A stretch of 64,000 bases of DNA from Flavobacteria bacterium GWA2_35_26 (GCA_001800905.1 MGWH01000002.1:62001-126000), one strand, 5' to 3'; positions 46,814 through 57,155 are shown, counted from the first letter of the stretch. The notes: generated from the letters alone by a model not told the origin. Numbers and translations: made by a program.

Positions 46814-47824
46814 ATGGAACTGATTTTAAAAGCCTACGACCTCAAATTAAAACACACTTTTACCATTTCCAGAAAATCAATTGATGTACAAACCTGCGTG
46901 ATCTTAACATTAAATGATGGTAAATTCTCCGGTTTTGGCGAAGCTTCTTCCAATCCCTATTACAATATTACGGTACCAATGATGATCGCTGATTTGGAAA
47001 AAATAAGACCAATCATTGAAACTTCAGGAACTGAAACTCCCGAACTATTTTGGGCCAAAATGCATCCTTATTTAAAAGACAACTTGTTTGCTTTATGTGC
47101 TTTGGACAATGCTTACAATGATTTGTATGCGCGAAAAAAAGGAAAGAAGTTGTTTGAATTATGGAATTACAGCACTGAAAAAAATCCATTAACTGATTAT
47201 ACCATTGGCATTGCTCCTATCGAAAAAATGGTAGCTAAAATGAAAGAATTGCCTTGGCCAATTTATAAAATCAAATTGGGAACACAAGAAGATATTGCCA
47301 TAGTCAAAGCACTCCGAGAACACAGTAATGCCATTTTTAGAATTGATGCCAATTGTGGATGGGAAGTCGATGAAACGATAAACAATTCAATAGCATTGAA
47401 AAAACTGGGAGTAGAGTTTTTGGAACAACCTTTACCGGCAAATGATTGGGAAGGACATAAAGAAGTATTTAAACATTCGGCTTTACCAGTAATCGCTGAT
47501 GAAAGTTGTATCAAAGAAGAAGATGTAGCCCTATGTTTCAATCATTTTCACGGAGTCAATATCAAATTAGCTAAATGTGGTGGGCTCACACCCGGACGAC
47601 GCATGATCCAAGAGGCCAAACAATTGGGTTTACGCACCATGGCAGGCTGTATGACAGAATCTACTGTGGGTATTTCCGCAATCGCCCAAATACTACCCGA
47701 ATTGGATTACGTTGATATGGATGGTCCTTTATTACTGAGTGAAGATATAGCAAGTGGAGTTTCCTTGGAATTCGGAAAAATCAACTATGCCGATGGAAAC
47801 GGAACCGGAGTGCAATTATTTTAA
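46814..47824 (+). CDS. L-Ala-D/L-Glu (dipeptide) epimerase, enolase superfamily
   Basis: 336 aa. Two-domain enolase fold. The catalytic Lys pair of the muconate-lactonising subgroup: KIKLG (about 155) and IKLAKCGG (about 255); metal ligands in FRIDANCGW (Asp), FLEQPL (Glu) and VIADESC (Asp). The CMTES motif in MAGCMTESTVG fits dipeptide epimerases that recycle the murein peptide L-Ala-D-Glu. The exact dipeptide preference is not proved. It lies 12 bases after uvrB. Confidence 0.85.
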   Translation: MELILKAYDLKLKHTFTISRKSIDVQTCVILTLNDGKFSGFGEASSNPYYNITVPMMIADLEKIRPIIETSGTETPELFWAKMHPYLKDNLFALCALDNAYNDLYARKKGKKLFELWNYSTEKNPLTDYTIGIAPIEKMVAKMKELPWPIYKIKLGTQEDIAIVKALREHSNAIFRIDANCGWEVDETINNSIALKKLGVEFLEQPLPANDWEGHKEVFKHSALPVIADESCIKEEDVALCFNHFHGVNIKLAKCGGLTPGRRMIQEAKQLGLRTMAGCMTESTVGISAIAQILPELDYVDMDGPLLLSEDIASGVSLEFGKINYADGNGTGVQLF

Positions 47825-47844
47825 ATACTTAAATAAACCTCAAA

Positions 47845-48660
47845 ATGATTCAACGTTTAACACTATTACTCCTATTATGTATTGCTTTTAGTAAAACACT
47901 TGCTCAACAAGCGAATCTAAGTACCGCTTCAAAACAGCTTGCTACTTTCACCATAAAAGCACCGCAACTAGATACCGATAAGAAAATCTGGATCTATTTA
48001 CCAAAAAAATACGATTCAGCTAAAAAGAAATATCCTGTAATATATATGCACGACGCCCAAAATCTTTTCGATGCCAAAACTTCGTATGTTGACGAATGGA
48101 ATATTGACGAGAAATTGGACAGTCTTAATGCCCAAGTAATTATTGTAGGAATTGAGCATGGAAACGAAAAACGTATTGATGAATTAACGCCATTTAAAAA
48201 TGCAAAATATGGTGGCGGAAATGCCGACAATTACCTCCGATTTATTGTGGAAACACTAAAACCGGAAATAGACAAGAAATACAGAACAAAAATAAATACA
48301 AGAAATACAAGCATTTTCGGGAGTTCACTTGGCGGATTAGTTTCCTATTTTGCAGTCATAAAATACCCTGAAATTTTCGGTAAAGCTGGAGTTTTTTCAC
48401 CTTCTTTTTGGTTCAACCGAAAAGAAATTAATGAATTGACACAAAAAAGTCCTGCACTAAAAGCTAAAATTTATTTTCTGTGCGGCGACAATGAAGGCGA
48501 TGCAGATGTCATTCCTGACCTTAATACTATTGATGATTTAATTGCTAAAAAAAGAAGTGGCAATTTGAATTTGACAAAAATAAACATTGTTAAAGGTGGA
48601 CAACATAACGAAAAATTATGGAGAGATGGTTTTGTAAAAGCGTATCTTTGGCTTTTATAA
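47845..48660 (+). CDS. Secreted alpha/beta-hydrolase esterase
   Basis: 271 aa. Signal peptide at about 1-20 (LLLLCIAFSKTLAQ). Esterase D/feruloyl-esterase type: YPVIYMHDAQNLFD (oxyanion region), nucleophile Ser in FGSSLGGLVSY (about 155), Asp in CGDNEGDAD and His in GGQHNEKLW. The triad is complete. Members cleave esters or trilactone siderophores; the substrate is unknown. It follows the epimerase by 21 bases. Confidence 0.85.
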   Translation: MIQRLTLLLLLCIAFSKTLAQQANLSTASKQLATFTIKAPQLDTDKKIWIYLPKKYDSAKKKYPVIYMHDAQNLFDAKTSYVDEWNIDEKLDSLNAQVIIVGIEHGNEKRIDELTPFKNAKYGGGNADNYLRFIVETLKPEIDKKYRTKINTRNTSIFGSSLGGLVSYFAVIKYPEIFGKAGVFSPSFWFNRKEINELTQKSPALKAKIYFLCGDNEGDADVIPDLNTIDDLIAKKRSGNLNLTKINIVKGGQHNEKLWRDGFVKAYLWLL

Positions 48661-48737
48661 TTGTTTACGCTCTTTAGTTTGTTATCAGTTTAACTAAAGG
48701 CTACAAACCAAAAAAGTATAATCCAATACCTATTAGT

Positions 48738-49196
48738 ATGACCAATAACGATATCTTTAAAAAATTACGTGTCGCCTTGATGCTTCGTGATGACCAAATA
48801 GTAGAGATTTTAGAATTAGTAGATTTTAGAATTTCAAAATCAGAATTAGGGGCTTTCTTTCGTGATGAAAAACACGAAAACTATATGGAATGTGGCGACC
48901 AAGTGTTGCGCAATTTTTTGAACGGATTAGTCATTCATTTGAGAGGGACTAAAGAAAATCCTAAAAATCCAAACGAAGTTTTAGCCAAACACAAAGCTGA
49001 AATTCCGAAGAAAGAAAACACTAAAGACCGACCTGAATTTAAAGCTAGTCCGAGAGATCCTGAAAAAGCAAGAGGAGATCAAAAGCCAAAATCATACACA
49101 GGATCAAAGAAACCATTTAAGAAAGGTAATACTAAAGCGACTCCAAAAGTACAAGTGGTAGAAAAAGTACAATTCAAAAACGGAAAGAATAAATAA
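48738..49196 (+). CDS. DUF1456 (YehS-like) protein
   Basis: 152 aa. Two DUF1456 motifs: NDIFKKLRVALMLRDDQIVEILELVDFRISKSELGAFFRDE and a second, shorter one with CGDQVLRNFLNGLVIHLRG. The C-terminal 60 residues are Lys/Pro-rich and probably disordered, with a nucleic-acid-binding look. Function unknown. The stop TAA (49194-49196) shares one base with the start of the next gene, which suggests translational coupling. Confidence 0.87.
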   Translation: MTNNDIFKKLRVALMLRDDQIVEILELVDFRISKSELGAFFRDEKHENYMECGDQVLRNFLNGLVIHLRGTKENPKNPNEVLAKHKAEIPKKENTKDRPEFKASPRDPEKARGDQKPKSYTGSKKPFKKGNTKATPKVQVVEKVQFKNGKNK

Positions 49197-49453
49197 TGAA
49201 AAAGTTAATTTTTAGTTTCGCAATTATTTCTTCTCTAAGTAGTTATAGCCAAAGTACTTCTACCGAAAAAAAGAAAGAGAGTATTCCTGAAGATGTTGCC
49301 GTATTCATAGATGCCCAACTTACCAATTCAGAAGTATTAAAATCGATTCAACCCAATGATATTGAATCGATGAATATTGTTAAAAAAGACACTGTTGTAA
49401 ATTCAAGAAAATACAAAGGTCAAATTTTCATCAAAATGAAAAAGAAACAATAA
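49196..49453 (+). CDS. Small secreted protein with a plug-domain-like motif
   Basis: 85 aa. Signal peptide at about 1-18 (MKKLIFSFAIISSLSSYSQ). The mature part contains IQPNDIESMNIVKKD and IFIKMKKK, which recall the TonB-plug signature DIESINVLKD found in receptors and in BlaR/M56-type repressors. Alone it is too short for a plug. The start overlaps the DUF1456 stop by one base, so it is translated from the same mRNA. Confidence 0.75.
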   Translation: MKKLIFSFAIISSLSSYSQSTSTEKKKESIPEDVAVFIDAQLTNSEVLKSIQPNDIESMNIVKKDTVVNSRKYKGQIFIKMKKKQ

Positions 49454-49469
49454 TAGCACTATATAAAAC

Positions 49470-49503
49470 AAAAAAATCCTGAGCTTTCACTCAGGATTTT
49501 TTT
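49470..49503. terminator. Bidirectional terminator before sucC
   Basis: Stem AAAAATCCTGAG/CTCAGGATTTTT with a 6-base loop near CTTTCA; works for both converging units. Confidence 0.85.
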
Positions 49504-49523
49504 TATCAATTTTTTTCTTCTAA

Positions 49524-50717
49524 TTAAGAAAGTGCCGCTTGAACTTGGTCCGCTGCTTCTTGAAATTCAACAGCAGATAAAATTGGCATTCCTGAATTAT
49601 CAATTAATTCTTTTGCAATAGCTGCGTTAGTACCTTGTAAACGAACAATGATTGGCACTTTAATCGCATCACCCATATTTTTGTAGGCATCTACAACCCC
49701 TTGTGCCACACGGTCACAACGAACAATTCCTCCAAAAATATTGATTAAGATCGCTTTTACATTTGGATCTTTTAAGATAATACGGAAAGCAGTTTCAACA
49801 CGTTTTGCATCAGCAGTTCCTCCTACGTCAAGGAAGTTAGCTGGTTCAAAACCTGCATATTTAATTAAATCCATAGTAGCCATTGCTAATCCAGCTCCGT
49901 TTACCATACATCCAACAGTTCCGTCAAGGTCAACATAGTTTAACCCTACTTCTTTTGCTTCAACTTCGATTGGATTTTCCTCTCGAATATCTCGCATATC
50001 AGCATACGCTTTTTGTCTATACAAAGCGTTATCATCAATATTTACTTTAGCATCTACTGCTAAAATTTTATCATCTGAAGTTTTTAAAACTGGATTGATT
50101 TCAAACATAGAGGCATCTGAACCGATATACGCATTGTATAAAGAATCGATGAATTTTACCATTTCTTTGAAAGCATTTCCAGAAAGACCTAAATTAAAAG
50201 CAATTCGTCTTGCTTGAAATCCTTGTAATCCAACAGCAGGATCAATTTCTTCTGTAAAGATTAAATGTGGTGTATGTTCAGCTACTTCTTCGATATCCAT
50301 TCCACCTTCGGTAGAATACATAATCATATTACGACCTGTGGCTCTGTTCAATAAAACAGAAACATAAAATTCAGACGTTTCGCTTTCACCTGGATAATAT
50401 ACATCCTCAGCAATTAAAACTTTGTGTACTTTTTTACCTTCTGCAGAAGTTTGAGGTGTTACCAATTGCATTCCGATGATTTGCTCAGAAATCTCTTCTA
50501 CTTGTTGTAAGTTTTTAGCCAACTTCACTCCACCACCTTTTCCACGTCCACCTGCGTGAACTTGTGCTTTAACAACGTACCAACCTGTTCCGGTTTCGGC
50601 AGTTAATTGTTTCGCTGCAGCAACAGCTTCTACTGGACTATTAGCTACAATTCCGCGTTGAATGCGAACTCCATAGCTAGATAGAATCTCTTTTCCTTGA
50701 TATTCGTGTATGTTCAT
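49524..50717 (-). CDS. sucC: Succinyl-CoA synthetase beta subunit
   Basis: 397 aa. ATP-grasp domain (MNIHEYQGKEILSSYGVRIQ at the start, VKAQVHAGGRGKGGGVKLA) and the C-terminal CoA-ligase half with NIFGGIVRCDRVAQG. It makes ATP or GTP in the TCA cycle with SucD, which carries the phosphohistidine and is not in this window. -7 box (CAAAAATA on plus, 50768-50775) with CAA at 50793-50795 as -33 on the minus strand, spacer 17. Confidence 0.96.
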   Translation of the reverse strand: MNIHEYQGKEILSSYGVRIQRGIVANSPVEAVAAAKQLTAETGTGWYVVKAQVHAGGRGKGGGVKLAKNLQQVEEISEQIIGMQLVTPQTSAEGKKVHKVLIAEDVYYPGESETSEFYVSVLLNRATGRNMIMYSTEGGMDIEEVAEHTPHLIFTEEIDPAVGLQGFQARRIAFNLGLSGNAFKEMVKFIDSLYNAYIGSDASMFEINPVLKTSDDKILAVDAKVNIDDNALYRQKAYADMRDIREENPIEVEAKEVGLNYVDLDGTVGCMVNGAGLAMATMDLIKYAGFEPANFLDVGGTADAKRVETAFRIILKDPNVKAILINIFGGIVRCDRVAQGVVDAYKNMGDAIKVPIIVRLQGTNAAIAKELIDNSGMPILSAVEFQEAADQVQAALS

Positions 50718-51124
50718 AATAAAGAATTTGTCTGCTTCTCTGAAATTATTTCAGAATAAAAGTGGTACAAAAATAGCAAAATAATATACATACAATATAT
50801 TTTTTTCATTAAAAAAGTAGTTCTTCCTAATTATATTTGATGCTTTGTCGAAAAGAGTGATTTTTTAATAAAATTTAAATAATACCAACTAATTTGTTAC
50901 AAAAAATAACATTCTGTTATATTTCTGTTTTTAGCTTCAAAATCAGCATTTTTAGGGTAAAATTCACGCTTCCAATTGTCAATACCTCAATTCAATCACC
51001 ATTTAATAACAATATCTTCATTTATAGAACCGTTTTCTATTATTTTGGTAAAAATCAACCGAAAAGGGGTTTTGAGTTCGGTAAATAGTGCGAAATATTT
51101 AATTTTGTAAAAAAATTATCAAGC
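50718..51124. other. Gene-free divergent region between sucC and gltB
   Basis: 407 A/T-rich bases. It holds the sucC promoter on the minus strand (-7 at 50768-50775) and, near its other end, a gltB -7 box TAATTTTG at 51100-51107. A 64-codon open frame at 50894-51088 has no family resemblance and is probably chance. I see no RNA gene or repeat. Confidence 0.6.
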
Positions 51125-54100
51125 ATGAAAGTTAAAGAACAAGGCCTTTATTTACCAGAATTTGAGCACGACAATTGTGGTGCAGGATTTATCTGTAATT
51201 TGAATGGAATCAAGTCGAATGACATTATTCACAAAGCACTTGACATCCTAATAAAATTAGAGCACCGTGGTGCGGTAAGTGCCGATGGAAGAACGGGAGA
51301 TGGAGCTGGAATTTTATTTGATATTCCAGATGCTTTCTTTAAAAAAGTATGTCATTTCGAGCTACCAGAAGTTCGCGAATATGCTGTAGGTATGCTTTTT
51401 TTACCAAAAAGCCAAAATCAAGTTGATTTTTGTATTAAGACTTTTGAAAAATGCGTACAAGATCAAAATTTACAAATATTAGGTTGGAGAAATGTTCCTG
51501 TTGATGTGTCTAATTTAGGACAAGTAGCTGCAGAAAAAGAACCAACTATCAAACAAGTTTTTGTTGGTAAAAATGGATTGAAGATTACTGAACAAGAATT
51601 CAATGCCAAATTATTTGCTGCAAGAAAAATTTCAGAGCATGCGATCCGCAACTCTAAAACTTCGGAAAGCCACAGATACTATTTTACTAGTTTATCTACT
51701 ACTACTATTATATATAAAGGTTTATTGATGCCAGAAGACATCAGTAGATATTATACTGATTTAACGGATACCGATTTGGTTACGAGATTGGCTTTGGTTC
51801 ACCAACGTTTCTCTACCAACACTTTCCCATCTTGGGATTTGGCGCAACCATTTAGATACATGTGTCATAATGGGGAAATCAATACCTTGAGAGGAAATGT
51901 AAGCCGTATGCGTTCTCGTGAAGAATTAATGGAAAGCCCAATCTTCGGAGACGATATCAAAAAATTATTCCCAATCATCTTAGAAGGAAAATCCGATTCA
52001 GCTTCTATGGACATGGTAGTGGAATTGTTATTGATGACAGGCCGCTCTTTACCAGAAGCTATGATGATGGTAGTTCCGGAAGCTTGGGAAAAACACCAAA
52101 CCATGTCCAAAGAGAAAAAAGCGTTCTACGAATACAACTCTTGTATCATGGAACCTTGGGATGGTCCTGCTTCTATTCCGTTTACTGATGGAAATGTTAT
52201 TGGAGCTTTATTAGATAGAAATGGACTACGTCCTTCTCGTTATACGTTAACAAAAAGTGGATTCGTAATCATGTCATCAGAAATTGGTGTATTGGATATC
52301 GATCCAGAAGATGTAATTCAACACGGTCGCTTAGAGCCAGGAAAAATGTTCTTGGTTGACATGAACGAAGGTCGAATCATTGAAGATGAAGAGGTTAAAA
52401 ATGCTGTAGTTACCAAACGTCCTTACCAAAAATGGTTGGATGGTAATTTGGTACAATTGGCACAAATTCCTTACACAAACAACCCTATCCCAACAGAAAC
52501 TATTGATTTCCATACAAGACAACGTTTGTTTGGCTATACCATTGAGGATTTAAAAACAATTATTAACCCAATGGGAGCCAAAGGTGCTGAAGCCATCAGT
52601 TCTATGGGTAATGATACTCCACTTGCGGTTTTATCAGAACAACCACAATTACTTTACAACTATTTCAAACAATTATTTGCTCAGGTAACCAACCCACCTT
52701 TGGATGGTATTCGAGAGGAAATCATTACTGATATTAGTTTAGCTGTAGGTGGTGATTTCAATATTTTTGATATTGACGAAAAACACAGCAAAAAAATCAA
52801 AATTCAAAATCCAGTTATTTCTAACGAGGATTTAGATAAAATAAGAAACATTGATCACGCCGATTTCAAATCGGTTACTATTTCTACTTTATACAAAATA
52901 GAAAAAGGGGTGAACGGTTTAGAGCGTTCATTAGAAAAATGTATTCAAGCTACTTTCAAAGCGGTTTCTGAAGGATGTAACATTGTGATCCTTTCAGATA
53001 GAGGTGTAACTGAAAAATTAGCTCCAATCCCAATGCTATTGGCTTGTTCTTACATTCACCATACCTTAAACAAATTAGGCGTTCGTTCTAAATTCGGTAT
53101 CATCATCGAATCGGCTGAGCCACGTGAACCACACCACTTTGCTTTATTATTTGGATACGGTGCTAGTGCGATCAATCCATATATGGTTAATGAAATTATT
53201 CATGACCAAGTAAACGAAGGACATATTACGGGAGTAAAAGCAGATTATGCTATTACGAACTACAATAAAGCTATTGCCAAAGGAATCGTGAAGATTATGA
53301 ATAAAATTGGTATCTCTACCTTACATTCCTACAAAGCGGCTCAAATTTTTGAAATTCTAGGTCTAAACAAATCGTTTAGCACTAAATATTTCCCTTTCAC
53401 TCCTTCTCGAATTGAAGGTATTGGATTGATGGAAGTGGAAAAAGAAATCAAGAAAAGACACCAAAAAGCGTTTCCTAATTCGAAAATTGCCAACTTATTA
53501 CCTTTGGAAATTGGTGGTATTTACAGATGGAGACGATCAGGTGAAAAACATATGTTCAACCCTACTACTATTGCTAAATTGCAACAAGCGGTTCGTTTGA
53601 ACAGCCCAGAAGCCTACCAACAATATTCTGATATGGTCAACAATCAAAGTGAAAACTTGATGACCATTAGAGGTTTATTTGAATTCAACAATTTAGATCC
53701 AATTTCTATTGACGAAGTAGAACCTTGGACGGAAATCGTTAAGAAATTCAAAACAGGTGCCATGTCTTATGGATCGATCAGTTCAGAAGCACACGAGAAT
53801 TTAGCGATTGCCATGAACAGAATTGGTGGTAAGAGTAATTCGGGAGAAGGTGGAGAAAACCCAAAACGTTTCCAAAAAGAATTAAACGGTGACTCTAAAA
53901 ATAGTGCGATCAAACAAGTAGCCTCAGGACGTTTTGGTGTGTCGATAAACTATTTGACTAACGCCAAAGAAATCCAAATTAAAATGGCTCAAGGAGCAAA
54001 ACCTGGTGAAGGTGGACAGCTTCCTGGAGAGAAAGTAGTGCCTTGGATTGCAGAAACTAGAAATTCAACTCCTTATGTTGGATTGATTTCTCCTCCTCCA

Positions 54101-55642
54101 CACCACGATATTTATTCTATCGAAGATTTATCACAATTGATCTTTGACTTGAAAAATGCCAACCGTGAGGCACGTGTAAACGTAAAATTAGTATCTGAAG
54201 TAGGTGTTGGAACTATTGCTGCTGGTGTTGCCAAAGCAAAAGCTGACGTGATCTTAATTTCAGGATACGATGGAGGAACAGGTGCTGCACCATTGACTTC
54301 ATTACAACATACCGGTATTCCATGGGAATTGGGATTGGCCGAAGCACAACAAACTTTGATTCTGAACGACTTAAGAAGTCGTGTAGTGTTAGAGTGTGAC
54401 GGTCAATTAAAAACAGGTCGTGACGTAGCTGTAGCTGCTTTATTAGGAGCAGAAGAATTCGGATTTGCAACCGCTCCATTAGTAGCTTCAGGTTGTATTA
54501 TGATGAGAGCTTGTCACTTGAATACTTGTCCAGTGGGTATTGCAACACAGGATCCTGAATTGAGAAAAAATTTCAAAGGTACTCCTGAGCATGTCATCAA
54601 CTTCATGTATTTTATTGCTGAAGAATTACGTCAAATTATGGCACAATTAGGTTTCAGAACATTGAAAGAAATGGTAGGTCAATCACAAAAATTAAATGTG
54701 AACAAAGCGATCGATCACTACAAAGCAAATGGACTGGATTTATCAGCTATCCTTTACAAACCAGAAAAAGCAAACGTAGTTCCAAATCACAATACAACAA
54801 TTCAAGATCACGCCTTAGAAAACGTATTGGATTTTGATATTATCAAAGCGGCTATTCCTTCTATTTATAGAAAAGAGAAAACAAGAGTTACTTTCAATAT
54901 CAAAAATACAGACCGTTCTGTAGGTGCAATTTTAAGTAACGAAATCTCTAAAATATACGGAGCACAAGGTTTACCAGACGATACGATCTTAGTTGACTTT
55001 ACCGGTTCGGCTGGGCAAAGTTTTGGAGCATTTGCTACAAATGGATTGTCATTCAAAATCCACGGTAACTGTAATGATTACTTAGGAAAAGGTCTTTCAG
55101 GAGGTAAATTAATCATCAAAGTGCCGCCAACAGCTACTTTCAAACCAGAAGAAAATATCATCATTGGTAACGTTGCCCTTTACGGAGCTATTACTGGTGA
55201 AGCCTATATCAATGGTATGGCTGGAGAGCGTTTTGCAGTTCGTAATTCGGGTGCAACAGCAGTTGTAGAAGGAATTGGGGATCATGGTTGTGAATACATG
55301 ACTGGTGGAAACGTAGTTATTTTAGGTAAAACTGGAAGAAACTTCGCTGCAGGTATGAGCGGTGGTATTGCTTATGTATACGACCCAGAGAAAAAATTCG
55401 ACGCCACAGTTTGTAATATGGAAATGGTTGCTTTCGAAGAAAACGAAGCAGAAGACATTACTAAATTGAGACGATTGATTAAAAATCATTCTATGTATAC
55501 TAATAGCCCGTTAGCTAAACGAATTTTAGCGGATTGGGAGAATCAACAAAAACACTTTATCAAAGTGATGCCAACCGATTACAAAAAAGCATTACAAAGA
55601 TTGGCAGAAGAAAATAAAGTGGAAGAATTAATAGCACAATAG
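51125..55642 (+). CDS. gltB: Glutamate synthase, large subunit
   Basis: 1505 aa, full length. Converts glutamine plus 2-oxoglutarate to two glutamates. Begins with a short propeptide; the N-terminal nucleophile is Cys18 in EHDNCGAGF. Amidotransferase domain to about 430, central domain, FMN/2-oxoglutarate domain with SGEGGENP and KPGEGGQLPGEKV, the 3Fe-4S cysteines in CIMMRACHLNTCPVG, and the C-terminal beta-helix (GXXGXXXG repeats). It is 2 bases before gltD. Confidence 0.97.
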   Translation: MKVKEQGLYLPEFEHDNCGAGFICNLNGIKSNDIIHKALDILIKLEHRGAVSADGRTGDGAGILFDIPDAFFKKVCHFELPEVREYAVGMLFLPKSQNQVDFCIKTFEKCVQDQNLQILGWRNVPVDVSNLGQVAAEKEPTIKQVFVGKNGLKITEQEFNAKLFAARKISEHAIRNSKTSESHRYYFTSLSTTTIIYKGLLMPEDISRYYTDLTDTDLVTRLALVHQRFSTNTFPSWDLAQPFRYMCHNGEINTLRGNVSRMRSREELMESPIFGDDIKKLFPIILEGKSDSASMDMVVELLLMTGRSLPEAMMMVVPEAWEKHQTMSKEKKAFYEYNSCIMEPWDGPASIPFTDGNVIGALLDRNGLRPSRYTLTKSGFVIMSSEIGVLDIDPEDVIQHGRLEPGKMFLVDMNEGRIIEDEEVKNAVVTKRPYQKWLDGNLVQLAQIPYTNNPIPTETIDFHTRQRLFGYTIEDLKTIINPMGAKGAEAISSMGNDTPLAVLSEQPQLLYNYFKQLFAQVTNPPLDGIREEIITDISLAVGGDFNIFDIDEKHSKKIKIQNPVISNEDLDKIRNIDHADFKSVTISTLYKIEKGVNGLERSLEKCIQATFKAVSEGCNIVILSDRGVTEKLAPIPMLLACSYIHHTLNKLGVRSKFGIIIESAEPREPHHFALLFGYGASAINPYMVNEIIHDQVNEGHITGVKADYAITNYNKAIAKGIVKIMNKIGISTLHSYKAAQIFEILGLNKSFSTKYFPFTPSRIEGIGLMEVEKEIKKRHQKAFPNSKIANLLPLEIGGIYRWRRSGEKHMFNPTTIAKLQQAVRLNSPEAYQQYSDMVNNQSENLMTIRGLFEFNNLDPISIDEVEPWTEIVKKFKTGAMSYGSISSEAHENLAIAMNRIGGKSNSGEGGENPKRFQKELNGDSKNSAIKQVASGRFGVSINYLTNAKEIQIKMAQGAKPGEGGQLPGEKVVPWIAETRNSTPYVGLISPPPHHDIYSIEDLSQLIFDLKNANREARVNVKLVSEVGVGTIAAGVAKAKADVILISGYDGGTGAAPLTSLQHTGIPWELGLAEAQQTLILNDLRSRVVLECDGQLKTGRDVAVAALLGAEEFGFATAPLVASGCIMMRACHLNTCPVGIATQDPELRKNFKGTPEHVINFMYFIAEELRQIMAQLGFRTLKEMVGQSQKLNVNKAIDHYKANGLDLSAILYKPEKANVVPNHNTTIQDHALENVLDFDIIKAAIPSIYRKEKTRVTFNIKNTDRSVGAILSNEISKIYGAQGLPDDTILVDFTGSAGQSFGAFATNGLSFKIHGNCNDYLGKGLSGGKLIIKVPPTATFKPEENIIIGNVALYGAITGEAYINGMAGERFAVRNSGATAVVEGIGDHGCEYMTGGNVVILGKTGRNFAAGMSGGIAYVYDPEKKFDATVCNMEMVAFEENEAEDITKLRRLIKNHSMYTNSPLAKRILADWENQQKHFIKVMPTDYKKALQRLAEENKVEELIAQ

Positions 55643-55644
55643 TC

Positions 55645-57099
55645 ATGGGAAAGATAGGTGGATTTAAAGAATATAGTAGAGCGGACGAAAGTAATATCGC
55701 TGTAGCAGAACGCGTTTCTAATTACAATGAATTTACAGTTCCGTTATCGAAAGAAAAAATAAAAGAGCAAGGTTCAAGATGTATGGATTGCGGTATTCCG
55801 TTCTGTCACAGTTCTTGTCCGTTAGGGAATTTAATTCCTGATTTTAACGACATGGTACACCAGGAAGAATGGGAAAGCGCATTGGCTATCTTGCAATCAA
55901 CGAACAACTTCCCAGAATTTACAGGAAGATTATGCCCAGCACCTTGTGAAAAATCATGTGTATTAGGTATTATCAAAGAACCAGTTGCTATTGAAAATAT
56001 TGAGAAAAATATTGTCGAAAGAGGTTTCGCTGAAGGTTGGATCAAACCACAAGTACCTACACAACGTACTGGTAAAACAGTTGCAGTTGTAGGTTCTGGA
56101 CCTGCTGGATTAGCTGCTGCTCAACAATTGAACCGTGCCGGTCATACAGTAACTGTATTTGAAAGAGACAATGCAATAGGAGGTTTGTTACGTTACGGAA
56201 TTCCTAACTTCAAATTAGAAAAAGGAATTATAGACAGACGTGTAGCTATCCTAGAAGCAGAAGGAATCACTTTCAAAACGAATGTTCATGTTGGAGTCAA
56301 CTTCAGTGTAGAAGAATTGAATGCATTTGATTCTGTTGTTCTATGTGGTGGTGCTACTGAAAGAAGAGGATTACCAACCAAAGGTGCAGATGCTAAAGGT
56401 GTAGTTCAAGCCATGACATTCTTAACACAACAAACTAAAGTAGTTTGGGGAGAATCTGTTCCTGACCAAATTGTAGCTACCGGTAAAGATGTTATCGTTA
56501 TTGGTGGTGGAGATACGGGTTCTGACTGTGTGGGTACCTCTAATAGACAAGGTGCTAAATCAGTAACCAACTTTGAGATTATGCCAAAACCACCGGTTGG
56601 TAGAAGCGAATCGACTCCTTGGCCTTACTGGCCGTTACAATTGAAAACATCCTCTTCACACGAAGAAGGTTGTAACCGAAACTGGTTAATTAATACCAAA
56701 GAGTTCATCACTAATGATAAAGGCGAATTAACTGCTTTAAAAACAGTAGAAGTAGAATGGAAAATTGTTCCAGGACAACGCCCTGAATTAATAGAAAGAG
56801 AAGGTTCAGAAAAAATCTGGCCTTGTGACTTAGCATTGTTAGCACTAGGATTTACAGGCCCTGAGAAAACGTTAAGCGAACAATTAGGTATAGAAACTGA
56901 TTTTAGAACCAATTACAAAGCAACCAACTACAAAACGAATGTACCTCACATTTTCACTGCAGGTGATATGAGAAGAGGACAATCTTTAATTGTTTGGGCT
57001 ATATCTGAAGGCCGTGAAGCTGCAAGAGAAGTAGATTTGTTCTTAATGGGTTCAACAAACCTACCTACAAAAGGTAACGGAGATTTACCAACACTATAA
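55645..57099 (+). CDS. gltD: Glutamate synthase, small subunit
   Basis: 484 aa. N-terminal cysteine-rich region for two 4Fe-4S clusters: CMDCGIPFCHSSCPLG and LCPAPCEKSC, then an FAD site VVGSGPAGLAAAQQL (about 150-164), NADPH site VIGGGDTGSDCVGTS, and AGDMRRGQSLIVWAISEGR at the C-terminus. It passes electrons from NADPH to GltB. Starts 2 bases after the gltB stop, so translation is coupled. Confidence 0.97.
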   Translation: MGKIGGFKEYSRADESNIAVAERVSNYNEFTVPLSKEKIKEQGSRCMDCGIPFCHSSCPLGNLIPDFNDMVHQEEWESALAILQSTNNFPEFTGRLCPAPCEKSCVLGIIKEPVAIENIEKNIVERGFAEGWIKPQVPTQRTGKTVAVVGSGPAGLAAAQQLNRAGHTVTVFERDNAIGGLLRYGIPNFKLEKGIIDRRVAILEAEGITFKTNVHVGVNFSVEELNAFDSVVLCGGATERRGLPTKGADAKGVVQAMTFLTQQTKVVWGESVPDQIVATGKDVIVIGGGDTGSDCVGTSNRQGAKSVTNFEIMPKPPVGRSESTPWPYWPLQLKTSSSHEEGCNRNWLINTKEFITNDKGELTALKTVEVEWKIVPGQRPELIEREGSEKIWPCDLALLALGFTGPEKTLSEQLGIETDFRTNYKATNYKTNVPHIFTAGDMRRGQSLIVWAISEGREAAREVDLFLMGSTNLPTKGNGDLPTL

Positions 57100-57124
57100 C
57101 CAAACAACAACACAACTCTCCGAT

Positions 57125-57155
57125 AATCCCTTGATGCAATTCAAGGGATTTTTTT
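57125..57155 (+). terminator. gltBD terminator
   Basis: 10-bp stem AATCCCTTGA/TCAAGGGATT, loop TGCAAT, T run. Confidence 0.85.

Noticed and set aside
50894..51088. 64-codon open frame between sucC and gltB
   Set aside because: No recognisable domain, ordinary A/T-rich composition and no nearby promoter; most likely chance.
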